From NCBI GenBank assembly GCA_905147135.1, contig LR990043.1, positions 6,731,057 through 6,795,056 on the forward strand: DNA of 64,000 bases. The letters run 5' to 3'. This DNA is from Blastobasis lacticolella (Eukaryota > Arthropoda > Insecta > Lepidoptera > Blastobasidae). Below the pieces are notes generated by a model. The model saw nothing but the letters and a program-made list of their open reading frames with translations, was not told the origin of the DNA and did not search any database. Both the position numbers and the translations under genes were made by a program. Positions 34,101 through 46,100 of this stretch are shown here, in pieces. Positions within the stretch are counted from its first letter, which is position 1. Each line of letters opens with the position of its first letter.

Positions 34101-37100
34101 GAAATTTAAGAGAAGAAGTACACGAATCTTCTTCTTCGTCATGTCTTTGATAAGGAATAGTAGTATTAATTATATTATTTGAGTGCTAGATGTGCAATTT
34201 AAGATTGCCACCTTTTCCAAAGGGACACAGTTGCCTGTAGAAGTACATTGAATTTCCAAATATGACAGGAGTTTTCTATAGCTCCCTTTAAATTGTCTGA
34301 CATTGGGATTGTCGTTATTACCACATTGAAAACGAATGGATGAAAAAAATATTTCAAGGTGGTCTTGACTTAATTTATAAGTCGGTAGGTATATCAACTT
34401 TCCTTTACTTATCAGTGTTTCATATAGATGTTGGAGACTTTCTATATTTATTAGGGTGCCAACAAAGCCCGTTTTACATTTCGTCTCCACGATAGGCCTA
34501 TTGTACTTAGTAATTAGAAGCGTTGGCCTTCCATTTGTAGTAACTTTTCGTTTTGTGGTAATTTTAATTTTAATTTTCATAATGTACTCTTTTAACTCGT
34601 TTAAAAAATCAAAAATTTTATTTTTATTTTGTGGGTTGCTTAAAATCATAAGTTCGCATTCCTCTGCTGTTGAAAATATCAAACATATCATTGATTTTTT
34701 TTATAAAAACTTCCGTGGCCTTAGAGTCCTCAAAGTCAGACAATTTTAAAACTTCTCTACAAGTTTTTATTGCAGTAGCAACAAAAACTTGTAAAAAGTA
34801 CTAAAAACTTGAGTAGCAAGTTTAACTTTCATAATTTTATTTTTAAAATTTATGTGAGTTTTAGTTAATTTGTTGGCCAGATGCAAACCTTCTTCTTCCT
34901 GAAATTTATTTAGTTTTTCTAAGATGTTGCATCTGATTATTTGATTGTTACAATCAATGAATTGTTGTTTTGATTCAAGATGATTTCTTATCAACTTAAT
35001 CATGTGACTGGGGTCAAGAAAACAAGCAATTTCAGAGTCATTGGATGGATGTTTAAATGTTGTTTTTAAAGTTTCTGGTTTTAAATTACAGCCAAGTAAT
35101 TCAAACGCAGTTAAATTTGTGGCGTGGCCATCACATGTTAAACTAACAACGTCGACGCCGGATTGAAAACATTTAATTAGACAAAGTTCTATTAAGTTTG
35201 TTTTCTGTTCCCCTGTTACACCGTTACTTAAAAAATATCCTACAGGTATTTTAAAATGCTGATTAATTCCAACTAGTAGGAACACCAGCGCTTGAGACGC
35301 TAAGGCAGCACCCTCTTCAACTCCAGCCCCCATATCCACATAGCCTATATTTTTTTTACCGTCCCAAAGTTTTTGGGGTCTTATGGCAACTTCGTCAAAT
35401 ACAAGTGAGCATAAAAGTCGATGTTGGTTCACTTCGGCTTTTGCTTTTAATACTTGGAATGACTCTTCGGTAAACCCAGGCTCACCTTTTATATGACCAT
35501 ACCATTTCGCTAGAGTTTTTCGATGGGGTAAGCAAGTGTTAAACGATTGTCTTACATACTCATATGCTCTTGGCGAATAATAATTTAATGTTAGGCAAAA
35601 CTTTTTTATTGATTGAGAGTATCTAATATTCTTTTTAAGTTTTTTTCGATTAAAGTTATTAAACAAATCGGTAGCAATAATATTATCATTCAAAGTGTTG
35701 TATAGGTCTGTGGTAATGAAGTTTTTTTCTTTTAGGTTTTTCAGAATATTCTTAAGTGATTCATTTCGATTTCGGAGTCGTCTAACTTTTTGATTCAATC
35801 TTTTTAAATTCTTTTTTTGTCTATCAATAATCTGTCTTTTCTTCTCAAGACTGTCCTTCAATCGACGTTTTCTGGGTGAATCAAGCAAAAACGGAGTTGT
35901 TGAGCTTAGTTCATGTAAATATAGTGATGTTGCTGCTCCAGTGTTTGGTGATGGCTAAAACGGAAATTAGAATGTCAAAATATTATTGAACGATGAAAAA
36001 CAGGCATTGGTAAAACAAGTAACCATACTGGTTGAAAAGAAGTAGCATAGTTTGTTCACATACCTGCTGCAAAGAACTGGCAGTGTTTGACACGTTTAAA
36101 CAAGGCAGATCAACATATGCCTCTGATACGTTGTTCGTCTAAAAACATGACAAGATATTTATAAAATTTGCAATTATATAATACTCATAGTAGAGCCTTG
36201 AGTTTTCCTTGTTTGTTTACATACCTGCTGTAAAGAAGTAGCAGTGTTTGATACGTGTAAACAAGGCGGATCAACATCATACGCCTCTGATTCGTGGTTC
36301 GTCTAAAACATCATAATACATTATATTTATCTACAATTATATACTAATTATGGTTAAGTGTATTTTTTGTTCACATACCAGCTGTAAAGATGAACTCGGA
36401 TTATACATGTTGTTGCCAAAATTAAATTTTAATGGCATCTTATATTTGTATTTCTCTATGAATAGTTTATTTAGAGTGATCTGTGCCTGTTCTGTACCAA
36501 CAACGAAATCATAAGCCGTGTATAATGACTTCACACATACAGAGCAAATAGTTGTTGGAAGATTTTCATGGCTAAAGTCAATATCGGTATTCAGCCTTTT
36601 GAACATATTCACTACTAATTCTTTCAAAACATCGTCACTCTGAACATTTAATAACGTGCCTTCACAGTTTGATGTGGCACATAGTCGGCAATATCCAGTT
36701 AAAACAAATTCATCTAGAAGTTCAGATACCTAAAAAAAAATAAGTCATGTTTCACACAATTTTTTACATACCATACAATGGTTTTTTACATACAATTGTA
36801 ATAAACTATCCCGTTTATTTATTACGTAAATTTTAATACAATAAATACTCAATACCTGTAGAATAGAGGAAGTGCTTGGCGTTTCTTGAGGGTATAATAG
36901 TAACTGTAAGCAATAAAATATATAAGACAAGAGCATCCCACCATTTCGGGCAGTGTAATTAAAAATAAATAACAGACAGCTGTCCGGTGCAATTCGTTTT
37001 CGTAACCCTCCCGTACCGTATGCCTGCCGTAACCCTGCCGTACCTCTACCGTATGCTTGCCGTACCCCTACCGTACCTCTCACTTACCCTCCCCATACCC

Positions 37101-40100
37101 TTCACTAAACCATACCGTATGCTTGCCGTACCCCCACCATACCCCTCCCGTACCCCTGCCGTATCTCTCCCGTAGCCCTGCCGTACCTCTCCCACAACCT
37201 TCCCGTACCACTCCCGTACCCCTCCCATACCTCTCCTGTCACCTTCCCGTATCTCTCCTGTCACCATCCCGTACCCCTCTCGTATCCCTACCGTACCCAT
37301 AATGTACCCTCCCCGCACCCTTCACTTAACCACACCGTATGCCTGCCGTACCCCTACCGTGGCCCTGCTGTATCCCTTCCGCAGCACTCCCGTACCACTC
37401 CTATATGCCTGAAGTACCCCTCCCATAGGCCTACCGTAACCCTACCGTATGCCTGCCGTACCCCTACCGTATCTTTCCCACAGCCTTGCCGTACGCCTGC
37501 CGTTTGCCTCCCGTACCCCCACCGTAGCCTTATCGTGCTCCCATAATCCGTGCCGTACCCCTCTCGCAACCCTCCCCTAGGTCTACCGTAACCCTGCCGT
37601 ACCTCTCCCGTAGCCCTGCCGTACGCCTGCCGTTTCCCACCCGTACCCCTACTTTAGTCTTGTCGTACCCCTGCCGTACCCCTATCCTGCCCTATTTTCT
37701 TATCTGCTATTCGAGGGGGGGACAAATAAAATTATAAAAAACAAAATAGCTATTCAGTTAATTTACCCGTTTTGGAAAGGCGTACGGAACCAAGCATCGT
37801 AGCCCCTTCGCGGTTGTTATAAAATCCACGTCATCAAAATGTGCACTGCACATGGTACTCGCAGATGATGGGTTCCAATTGGTTTCTCTTCTACAGTTTC
37901 GTATAATTAGAATCCAATCGTCTTTACGGTTTTTATTTCTAGGAAACCTATTAAAATAATATAACCCGGTTACAATAAAATCGGGATCGAAAATAATAAG
38001 GGCTCCGCAGAAAGCGGTGTTATATTATTTATTTATAAAATAGGACTACTATGCTTATATCATAGCAGTGCGTAGGGTAGACTATAATTATAATCATTCA
38101 AGTTCTTTTCAGATACGATAGGTAATAAAAATTTGGAACCTGATCTGAGTCACAAATTTAATAAAGAATTCCCCACTTTTTGGGAATTTTCCCGAAAAAC
38201 AGGTAGCCACATCGTTGTACTTTTGTTCGAAATTTGCACCAAAGTAAATAAAACATTTATAAAAAAACTAGCACGAATCATAATTACTTACGCGTGGTAG
38301 GTAATTCCTCCTGTCTTGTTACATTTTTTCCAGTAACTTTTACACGATTTCACTACACATGACGGCATTTTAAAATATTTTTCGTCAAGGAAAAATATGT
38401 CCGAACGCTACGAAATGGCGGCGCGTTGTAAGACCCGATGAGTGTATGTCATGTACAACAAAGGAGATTGACACACCTTGCATGCACCACATCTCTTTAT
38501 GGTAACATGGATTCTGTTTTTGTTTCACTTCTGTGGTTGGAGGCAGCACACGACTTTGTGCCGTTCGCTGCAGAGATTGCGCGGGGGCCCGCGGTGCTCG
38601 AATCAGCATAAAAAATGTACCAGAAATTGGGGTGTCAGTTGAGGCGCAGGGTGACATGATCTGGACACTTTTTGGTTCAGCAAATATAATTCCGAATCGG
38701 AATTATATTTGCTGAACCAAAGTCCGAATCGGTTATAAAATAAATCTCTGTATGGCAACTAATGCCATGTCTTTTATCCGTCATAGAACGTCATTCATAA
38801 AAAAAAAATCATAATGGTCATAATAAAGAATTTGACTGACTTGAAAAATATTATTAAGGCGATTGGCACATTGGAACGCAGCACCGTTAGTTCCTTTTTA
38901 CGCCACGTTTATGATGTATTCTTGGTCCTTTTCGGTTTCTAGATACTAAAGCCAAAGCTTTAGTACCAAAGTACATGTGTAAAATAAAAAAACGACGGAT
39001 CAATTTTCAGTGTGTTCGACTATGCGTGATATATCACTCGCCATTGGGAAAGGAAGGAAATTTAACATTAACCTTATGGTGAACTCTGGAAAAAAAAATA
39101 TTTTGTTTTAAAAATTTTGAATATTGTTTGAGACCCAATCTAAATTTATATAAATATTAAGTATCCGTGTCACCTATATGAAAAAGGGTTCCCGACTTGT
39201 TTAAAGTTTAAATTAAATTAAAATTTGCACCATATACATATATACATACACACATTTACTTCCAACTTTCGGCTTGTGTTTCACTTTTAAACTACTTTTT
39301 TTCTGAACCTGAACGTAAGCCTTGACCAGACCTGGACAAGAAACAGAACCAGGACCTGATCTTGGACCTGGACCTGGTTTTAGATCAAGAGCTGAAGCTG
39401 AAGTTATCAGGGTCTGGACCAGTCTCAGGAATAAGCAAATGAGGCAAATGATAAATTTTGCAACACTTTAAATACGGTATTGTTCGTATTGTAAAATAAA
39501 TTAGGTATAAGGTATTGGAAAGAAGGCGTTCGTAGAATGTCGTACAAGAAAATAAAAATATCAGAAAATGCATCCAACAAATCAAAATTCAGACACACCA
39601 AGCACATGCGAAGCTTCTCAACGTATACAAGAGATGGCGCTACTGGTGTTCTACAACGCGCTATACACGCATCACTTTATATAAACGTGGTTCAATTTAT
39701 CAAAATGGTCAGACATAACAATACGTTCAGAAATTTCAAAAACTTTTTGTAGTCGTATTACTTTTGGGCGGTATTTTTGTCCGGTAATACGATATAAGGA
39801 AACTAAACGGTGAGATGAGTTTGCGACGAGTTTTGAGAGTACGACGAGTACGTACGAGACGGGAGCGTCGGTGGCCGGGCGGTTGAGTATCCGACAATTA
39901 AGCGAGAGGTACCGGGTTCGAATCTCCCTGCGGCATGTACCAATAACTCTTTTCGGAGTTCTTACGGTGAGGAAAAACATCGTGATGAAACCATGAATTA
40001 ATTTGAAAAAACATGAATTAATTTGTAATCATGATCCAATTTGGTTAGGTTCCCCTGGTTGCAGAGTCACGGAGGTCAGATGGTAGTCGCTCCACTGTAA

Positions 40101-43100
40101 TAACCTGATCGCCAAATCCTGGACCATGGTCAAGGCGGACCCCAGGCCCTCGCGCTCGAGAGCACAATCAGGACATTAACGCCAAGATAATTCATTTGAT
40201 TATATATATGCGTTCTGATTGCGTCGTTTTCAATGGAGACCTTGTATTGTGTAAGTGTTGTGTTATGGTTGGGATGCCGGATGACTAGGATCCACGGGAA
40301 CACCGATCCGCCTGGGGTCTGGGGATTCCCTTCTTGTTCACACAGGCTTACGACGGCAAGCTCTTTTTTCTAAATAAAAATATCATTGAATCCATCTTAC
40401 AAATCAAAATTATATATATGTAGATCATACTATCCGGATAAAACGGATATTCGAACCAGGTAGTTTTTTGTTATATTTAATAAGTATCACAGCAAGGATC
40501 AAATTTTTTCTACTAATCAAAAGTGTGCCCTATATGTGTGTATTAAAAAAACTTGTTGTGGGTGTATCTGACACCCACAACACAAGCTTTGTAAATTTTG
40601 GGGCTAGAAATCGCTGAGATAAAAAAAATTACGTAGGTATAAAAGCCAAGAACATGCAAAACTTTTCAACGAAGACGAGAGATGGCGCTGCTAGTACTTT
40701 AGAACGCGCTATAGACGCGTCACTTTACACGAACTTGGTTTAATGTATTAAAATGATCAGACAAGATTAACATTCGTTCAGAAATCTCATTATTTTTGTA
40801 GTCGAATTACTTATGGCCGGTATATAAGGAAACTAAACGGTGAGATGAGACGTTTTGCGAAGAGTATTGGGAGTGAGTACGACGCATAAAATATCTGTTC
40901 CTCGAGTATTTTTTGATACATGCGTCCTGTTTTCAATAGATAGAGACCTTGTGTTGTTGTAAGTTGTGTTTTGGCTTTGGATGTAGGATTACTAGAATCC
41001 ACGGGAACACCGATCCGGCCAGATGCTGGACCGATCCAGTAGCCGTATTCAAAATGGCTTGGAAATCGGATTCGGATACGGAATCGACAAATATCGATGA
41101 AATTTTCATATGTTATAGAGAGTAGAGTTTCCGTGGAATCTATCGGGATTCTGAACATCAGTTTTCGAATCGATCGACTCGGATTCGCCGCTCACGAATT
41201 TCGTGTCGAATCGTTCGGAAACGGTTTCAAATCATTGTGAATACGGCTACAGCTGGGGTCTGGGGACTTCCCTTCGTACTCACAGGGGTTAGGAATGCCA
41301 GCTCGCTCCTTTTTCTTAATTAGTTTATGTAAATATAGCAGTTACTAATGTATTTATTTTCACATAATTAATAACTTAGGGCTTCACTTTTTTTTTTGTA
41401 TATTTCCTTTTTATTCTGTTTGTGTACTTAACTACCTCCTAGGTATATTTTTTAGTTTATTAATAATAAATTACCCTTATTTCTTCTTCTCCTAAGAAAA
41501 GTAATTGTAGTACTGTTCTGGGAGTACTAGGTACCGTACTCGTACTTGTATGGAAGCAATTAAAGTAATGAAGTCGATAGTAAATCCGGGACATTCATCT
41601 AAATCACACATTGATCGAGTGTGCCAAGTCTCGAAGTCTCAGGAGCAGGTCACTGGTCTGTTGCAGGTGTGTGTTTCAGTTCGATAGATAGAGGTATATT
41701 TCAAAATACTCGATACCTGTAGCCGTATTCAAAATGATTCGAAACCGTTTCCGAACGATTCGACACGAAATTCGTGAGCGGCGAATCCGTGTCGATCGAT
41801 TCGAAAACTGTTATTCAGAATCCCGATAGATTCCGCCGAAACTCTACTCTCTATAACATATGAAAATTTCATCAAAATTAACTGAAACCACAGTTTCTTA
41901 AGAACTTTTGCGGGGTCCTTTGTCGATTCCGTTCCGACACGGATTCGCCGCTCACGAATTTCGTGTCGAATCGTTCGGAAACGGTTTCGAATCATTGTGA
42001 ATACGGCTACAGTTCGGACGCCGATACAAAACCTGGTTTTTAGAAGTACGAGGTGAAACATGTTCCTTATTAGTACCTATTCCAGTACATACCTACATCA
42101 CACACTCATACACACATACTTCTTTACTTAAATGTTATATTATAATTGTTCATTTATTATTATTTTTTTTTTTTTCTTTGTTAATTAATTGGTTTATTGG
42201 GTACAAAGTAATTGTATATTCATATGGTTTAATTTTGTGTTGTACATTCTACTAAAATATAATTGTAGCTAAGGAAGAGCGAAATCTTCTAATAAGCTTA
42301 AAAGAAGATCTCAATTACAATAGTTTTAAGAAAATTTGTAAAAAGAAAATAAACATTTAATTTATTTAAAAAAAGAATGAAAAAAGATCAACTTTCACGG
42401 TTATATGTTTCTGTGACCTCACGAAATACGGCCAAAAGTTGTTAAGATTTCAAAAATAAGGTACGCACAAAATATTACGTCCTAACACATGAAATTAGCG
42501 TTTTGTTTGGCGAAAATTACGAAATCAGGAATTTTCATACAAGCAAATTTTTCAATTTCTCGGAAATGGCCAGTCCTATTACAATGAAACTTTGTAGTTA
42601 TAATCAGACAATATTAAGCTAACTGGTGCATATCATTTCATTTTGATAACTACCCTTATCGTAAAGTTACATCTGGTTAAAGAGGCAAAGCTGCCGATTA
42701 ATGAAAAGGGGTATTTTCAAACCCTTATAAAAACTTAAGGTACTTAATATTTTTTATTCATTTTCTAGCATCGTTTACTAGCATTTTCCAAATCTATTGT
42801 TAATTTTAATATGTTGTGTACAAATAAAAATATTTGAGCAAATGTGTAATTGCGAAAAAAAAACGCCGATTTCATAGGTAAGGACACAATATTTACTTAC
42901 ATGGCCATGATACATCACGCTATCATTTGCATAGCAATGTATGTCACAGGATTTAAACATATAATTGATAGTAGTAGTAGAGCGGAGCGTCGATGGCCGA
43001 GTGGTTAAGATATCAGACTCGTAAGCGAGAGGTAACGGGTTCGAATCCCACTGCGGCCATATACCAATGACTCTTTTCTGAGTTATAACAGTTAAACTGT

Positions 43101-46100
43101 AATATTTGTATACGTCTAAAGTGTTCGCAATAGTACCTATACCTATATATAATAAAGTTAGAAGCTAGTAAGAAAGCTGGAAACCCATTTGCATGATTTC
43201 TCTGTCAGCTCATAGGAATTAAGCTTCGAAAGAAGCGCTTAGTGCCAGATGTCTTACTTTCAATGGCAACTACCAATTTCTTGGTCAGATAAGTTAAAAA
43301 TTACACGTGGCCTTTATTCGAGAAGTATCTAGGTACCTGGTTCAGATTCGCTTGCCAGGTAAACATTATTGAAATATCACGCAAACGTGCCTATCTATCA
43401 GAAAACTAAGTTTCCAACTTGTTTATCATTTCTCCTTTACTTAGCTAAGTATATACGAGCAAACTACGCAGTAACATGAAGTTAGCACAACATGCGTAAG
43501 GCGAATTTACCGCAACCAATTTTCAGAAGCGAGCGCTTAGGTGTAATCAACCAATAAGTTTTTGTGTGTGTATACGACATAAGTTGTTAAGCAATTTTAG
43601 CTTACCAATGATAACTTTTGACAGTACTGTGTATCATCGAGCAGAATAATTTTGCCAAGCATTTCTGAGCCAAACACACACACAAATTATAATTTGAATA
43701 AAAATTCATATTTCATAGATCCGTTTCGGTGTATCCAATTACATATTGAATTAAGCTAACATATGTCGGTACCTAGCTTTGCTGGAAGGTAATAAAATAT
43801 TGACCTTCTTAGTTCTTAGAACTAGTCAGCGAACCCTACTCTGCCTTACTATCTCTGTCGGAACACGCCCAAAAAATATACATGCATAAGTAAATCCTTA
43901 CTCAATATTTCCCAAACCGCAGAATCGATTAAAAGATAAAGAGGCTTCTAAAAGAACAATATTTTCGTGCAATATGTGTCTGCAACATTGTCACTTCGTC
44001 AGTTATGGCAACACTCATAAAGCAACGCGACTGACACTGGCGTTCCGGATCGCCGGTGGCCCGTGTTATTGTAAGCTTTAAACTATGGCGTGATTGTTCC
44101 AGTTTGCTCACGTTCGCGAGGGCCCGGGATCCGCCTTGACCACGATCCAGGATTTGGCAGATCAGGTACCTAATTACAGTGGAGCGACTGCCATTTGACC
44201 TCCGTGACCAAGACAGGGGAACCTGATCAAATTGGATCGTGGTCACAGTATTGCAGTAAAAAAATACTAGTTACGAAGCTATAACAATGCTGAGACTCTG
44301 TTCCGGAACTACAATGCTTGCTTATAATTTTCCGACACATGAACTATATCGTAATAAGTCAGTGCTATCAGTCCGCCAATTATTTGGACTTTACACAGTT
44401 ATTGCCCAACATCGTACAACCACTTACGTCCTTCCTTCCTCTACTACAAAGACCCGCAGAAGTCCCTTTACAGTACCACATCTCGATCCTATAATAACAA
44501 CAAGTTTTGCACAAAGATGTTTCTGCTTTTTGGGAAGCTATATTTATAATTAAATAAACAAAACCCACTATAGTTTTACCAATGTAAAAAGAGAGTCACT
44601 GGTTACCTCAAGGAACGGGCCTATAATAGTACAGAGTTGTTACTTACACCAATTAGTTAATTATATATGAAATTTTCCCTTAGTAATAATTAAAAATCTA
44701 TTTAACGTATTCAGTTGTAGGTCATTTTACTAACACTACTAACACATATATTTTCGATTCAATCGATATCAATAAACATTTATGCCCAGTTTAAAAATAA
44801 ACAAATCTTGGTCACTAACATAGTGCGAGGGGGGGCCTGATGACCTGAAATACAGGCTTTTTGCCTAGCCTAGGCATCAGTCTCCCACACTTATTATATC
44901 TAAATTAGCAATGCCACAGACAGACACTGATACACACATCAAACATAAAACATCCCTCCAAAATAATCAAAATCTCGAAATAAACTACTTGAATAATACT
45001 CGTTCTCGTTAGAAATATACTTGAATCCTGCGTAACATTCGCACCTACGTTTTGAATGTAAGATACACCGACGGTCGCCGGCACCCCTTAGTTACCGGCA
45101 CCCCTTCTGACCCAGTTTCGGCTGTTAAACCAATTCATGAAGACACATGGCTCGCGTCCTTTCCTGCCCAATAACTTAAGCCAAGTCAGAACGAAGGGTC
45201 ACTTTACGCTGGACCCGGTTTGGGATCCGTCATGCGTAACTTCAAATCGGTGCTCGTCCGAAACCTGCTATTTTGAATTCGTATCTTGATTTGATTTATA
45301 CATTTTGGTTAGTAATTAGATAAGTTAGGTATTAAATAACGAATCAGAGAACTATGTATCGGTGCGTTAGGTATTTTCCATTTTAGGAAGTGACCTTTTT
45401 GTGTGAAATATGAGGCCAATATTGTTACGTCATCTCCACCTTTCTATGGAACAAATATGGCTTGTGAATTATGTTTAATTGAGAGAAAGCATAACCACAC
45501 ACTGGCTTAAACTAACTTATCTATGGGTTCGGTACCTTAAAATTTTAGTCGATTTTAATGTAATATTTTAATTGAATTTATACTTTTCTTTAGCATATTA
45601 CTGTAAAATAATTAATTGGCCGAGAAATTCACCTGAAAGGTATGTTGGTTTGGAGAGCCGAGTAATTATTTTGAAAACAAAAACAAGTAAATTATTTATT
45701 TAACACTTTGTGTTGTCACTTCATGATGGAACTCCATTATTATGAATTAAATCACTTTTTGTACACTAGTTCCACTTTATTATACAATTTTATTAAATTG
45801 CAACCGGTTTCGAATTACTCATCTTCAGGCAATTCTTTTCAAATTTCCTGAAGATGAGTAATTCAAATTGCCTGAAGATGAGTAATTCGAAACCGGTTGC
45901 AATTTAATAAAATTGTATAATAAAGTGGAACTAGTGTACAAAAAGTGATTTAATTCATAAGTAAATTATTAACCATTATTTAAACAAAATAGGCAATATT
46001 CAATTAATAAATACTTAATTTAAAACTTTTAATAAAATTTCGATTCAATCCCAGCTCGGCAGATATCTTATTTTAACAGCAATTTATTTCCTAAATTTCG

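Larger units (their letters stand above)
33549..38368 (-). pseudogene. THAP-ZAD P-element-superfamily transposase gene, 3' end decayed
   Basis: Exons in order: 38292-38368, 37767-37947, 36856-36903, 36379-36729, 36225-36302, 36064-36138 and 35954-~34800. Joints after exon 2 are phase 0, and 665 codons stay open before a premature stop at 34767. THAP finger residues 1-86 are complete. A ZAD-type domain has ligands C116, C119, C164 and C167. Then come linker exons, a Lys/Arg-rich coiled coil (about 293-350) and the catalytic core with LVFDEVAIR (D457), TCDGHATN (D545) and [14 protein letters not shown], as in THAP9 and Drosophila P transposase. Downstream of 34811 the homology continues in shifted frames. 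The gene lies in Ndae1 intron 1 on the same strand. No terminal inverted repeats or 8-bp target duplication were found. Confidence 0.82.

Noticed and set aside
42984..43055. Possible true tRNA gene (A and B boxes, Ser/Leu-like)
   Set aside because: It continues into the SINE body phrase and matches heads of other SINE copies at 39865 and 57312. The acceptor stem does not pair convincingly.
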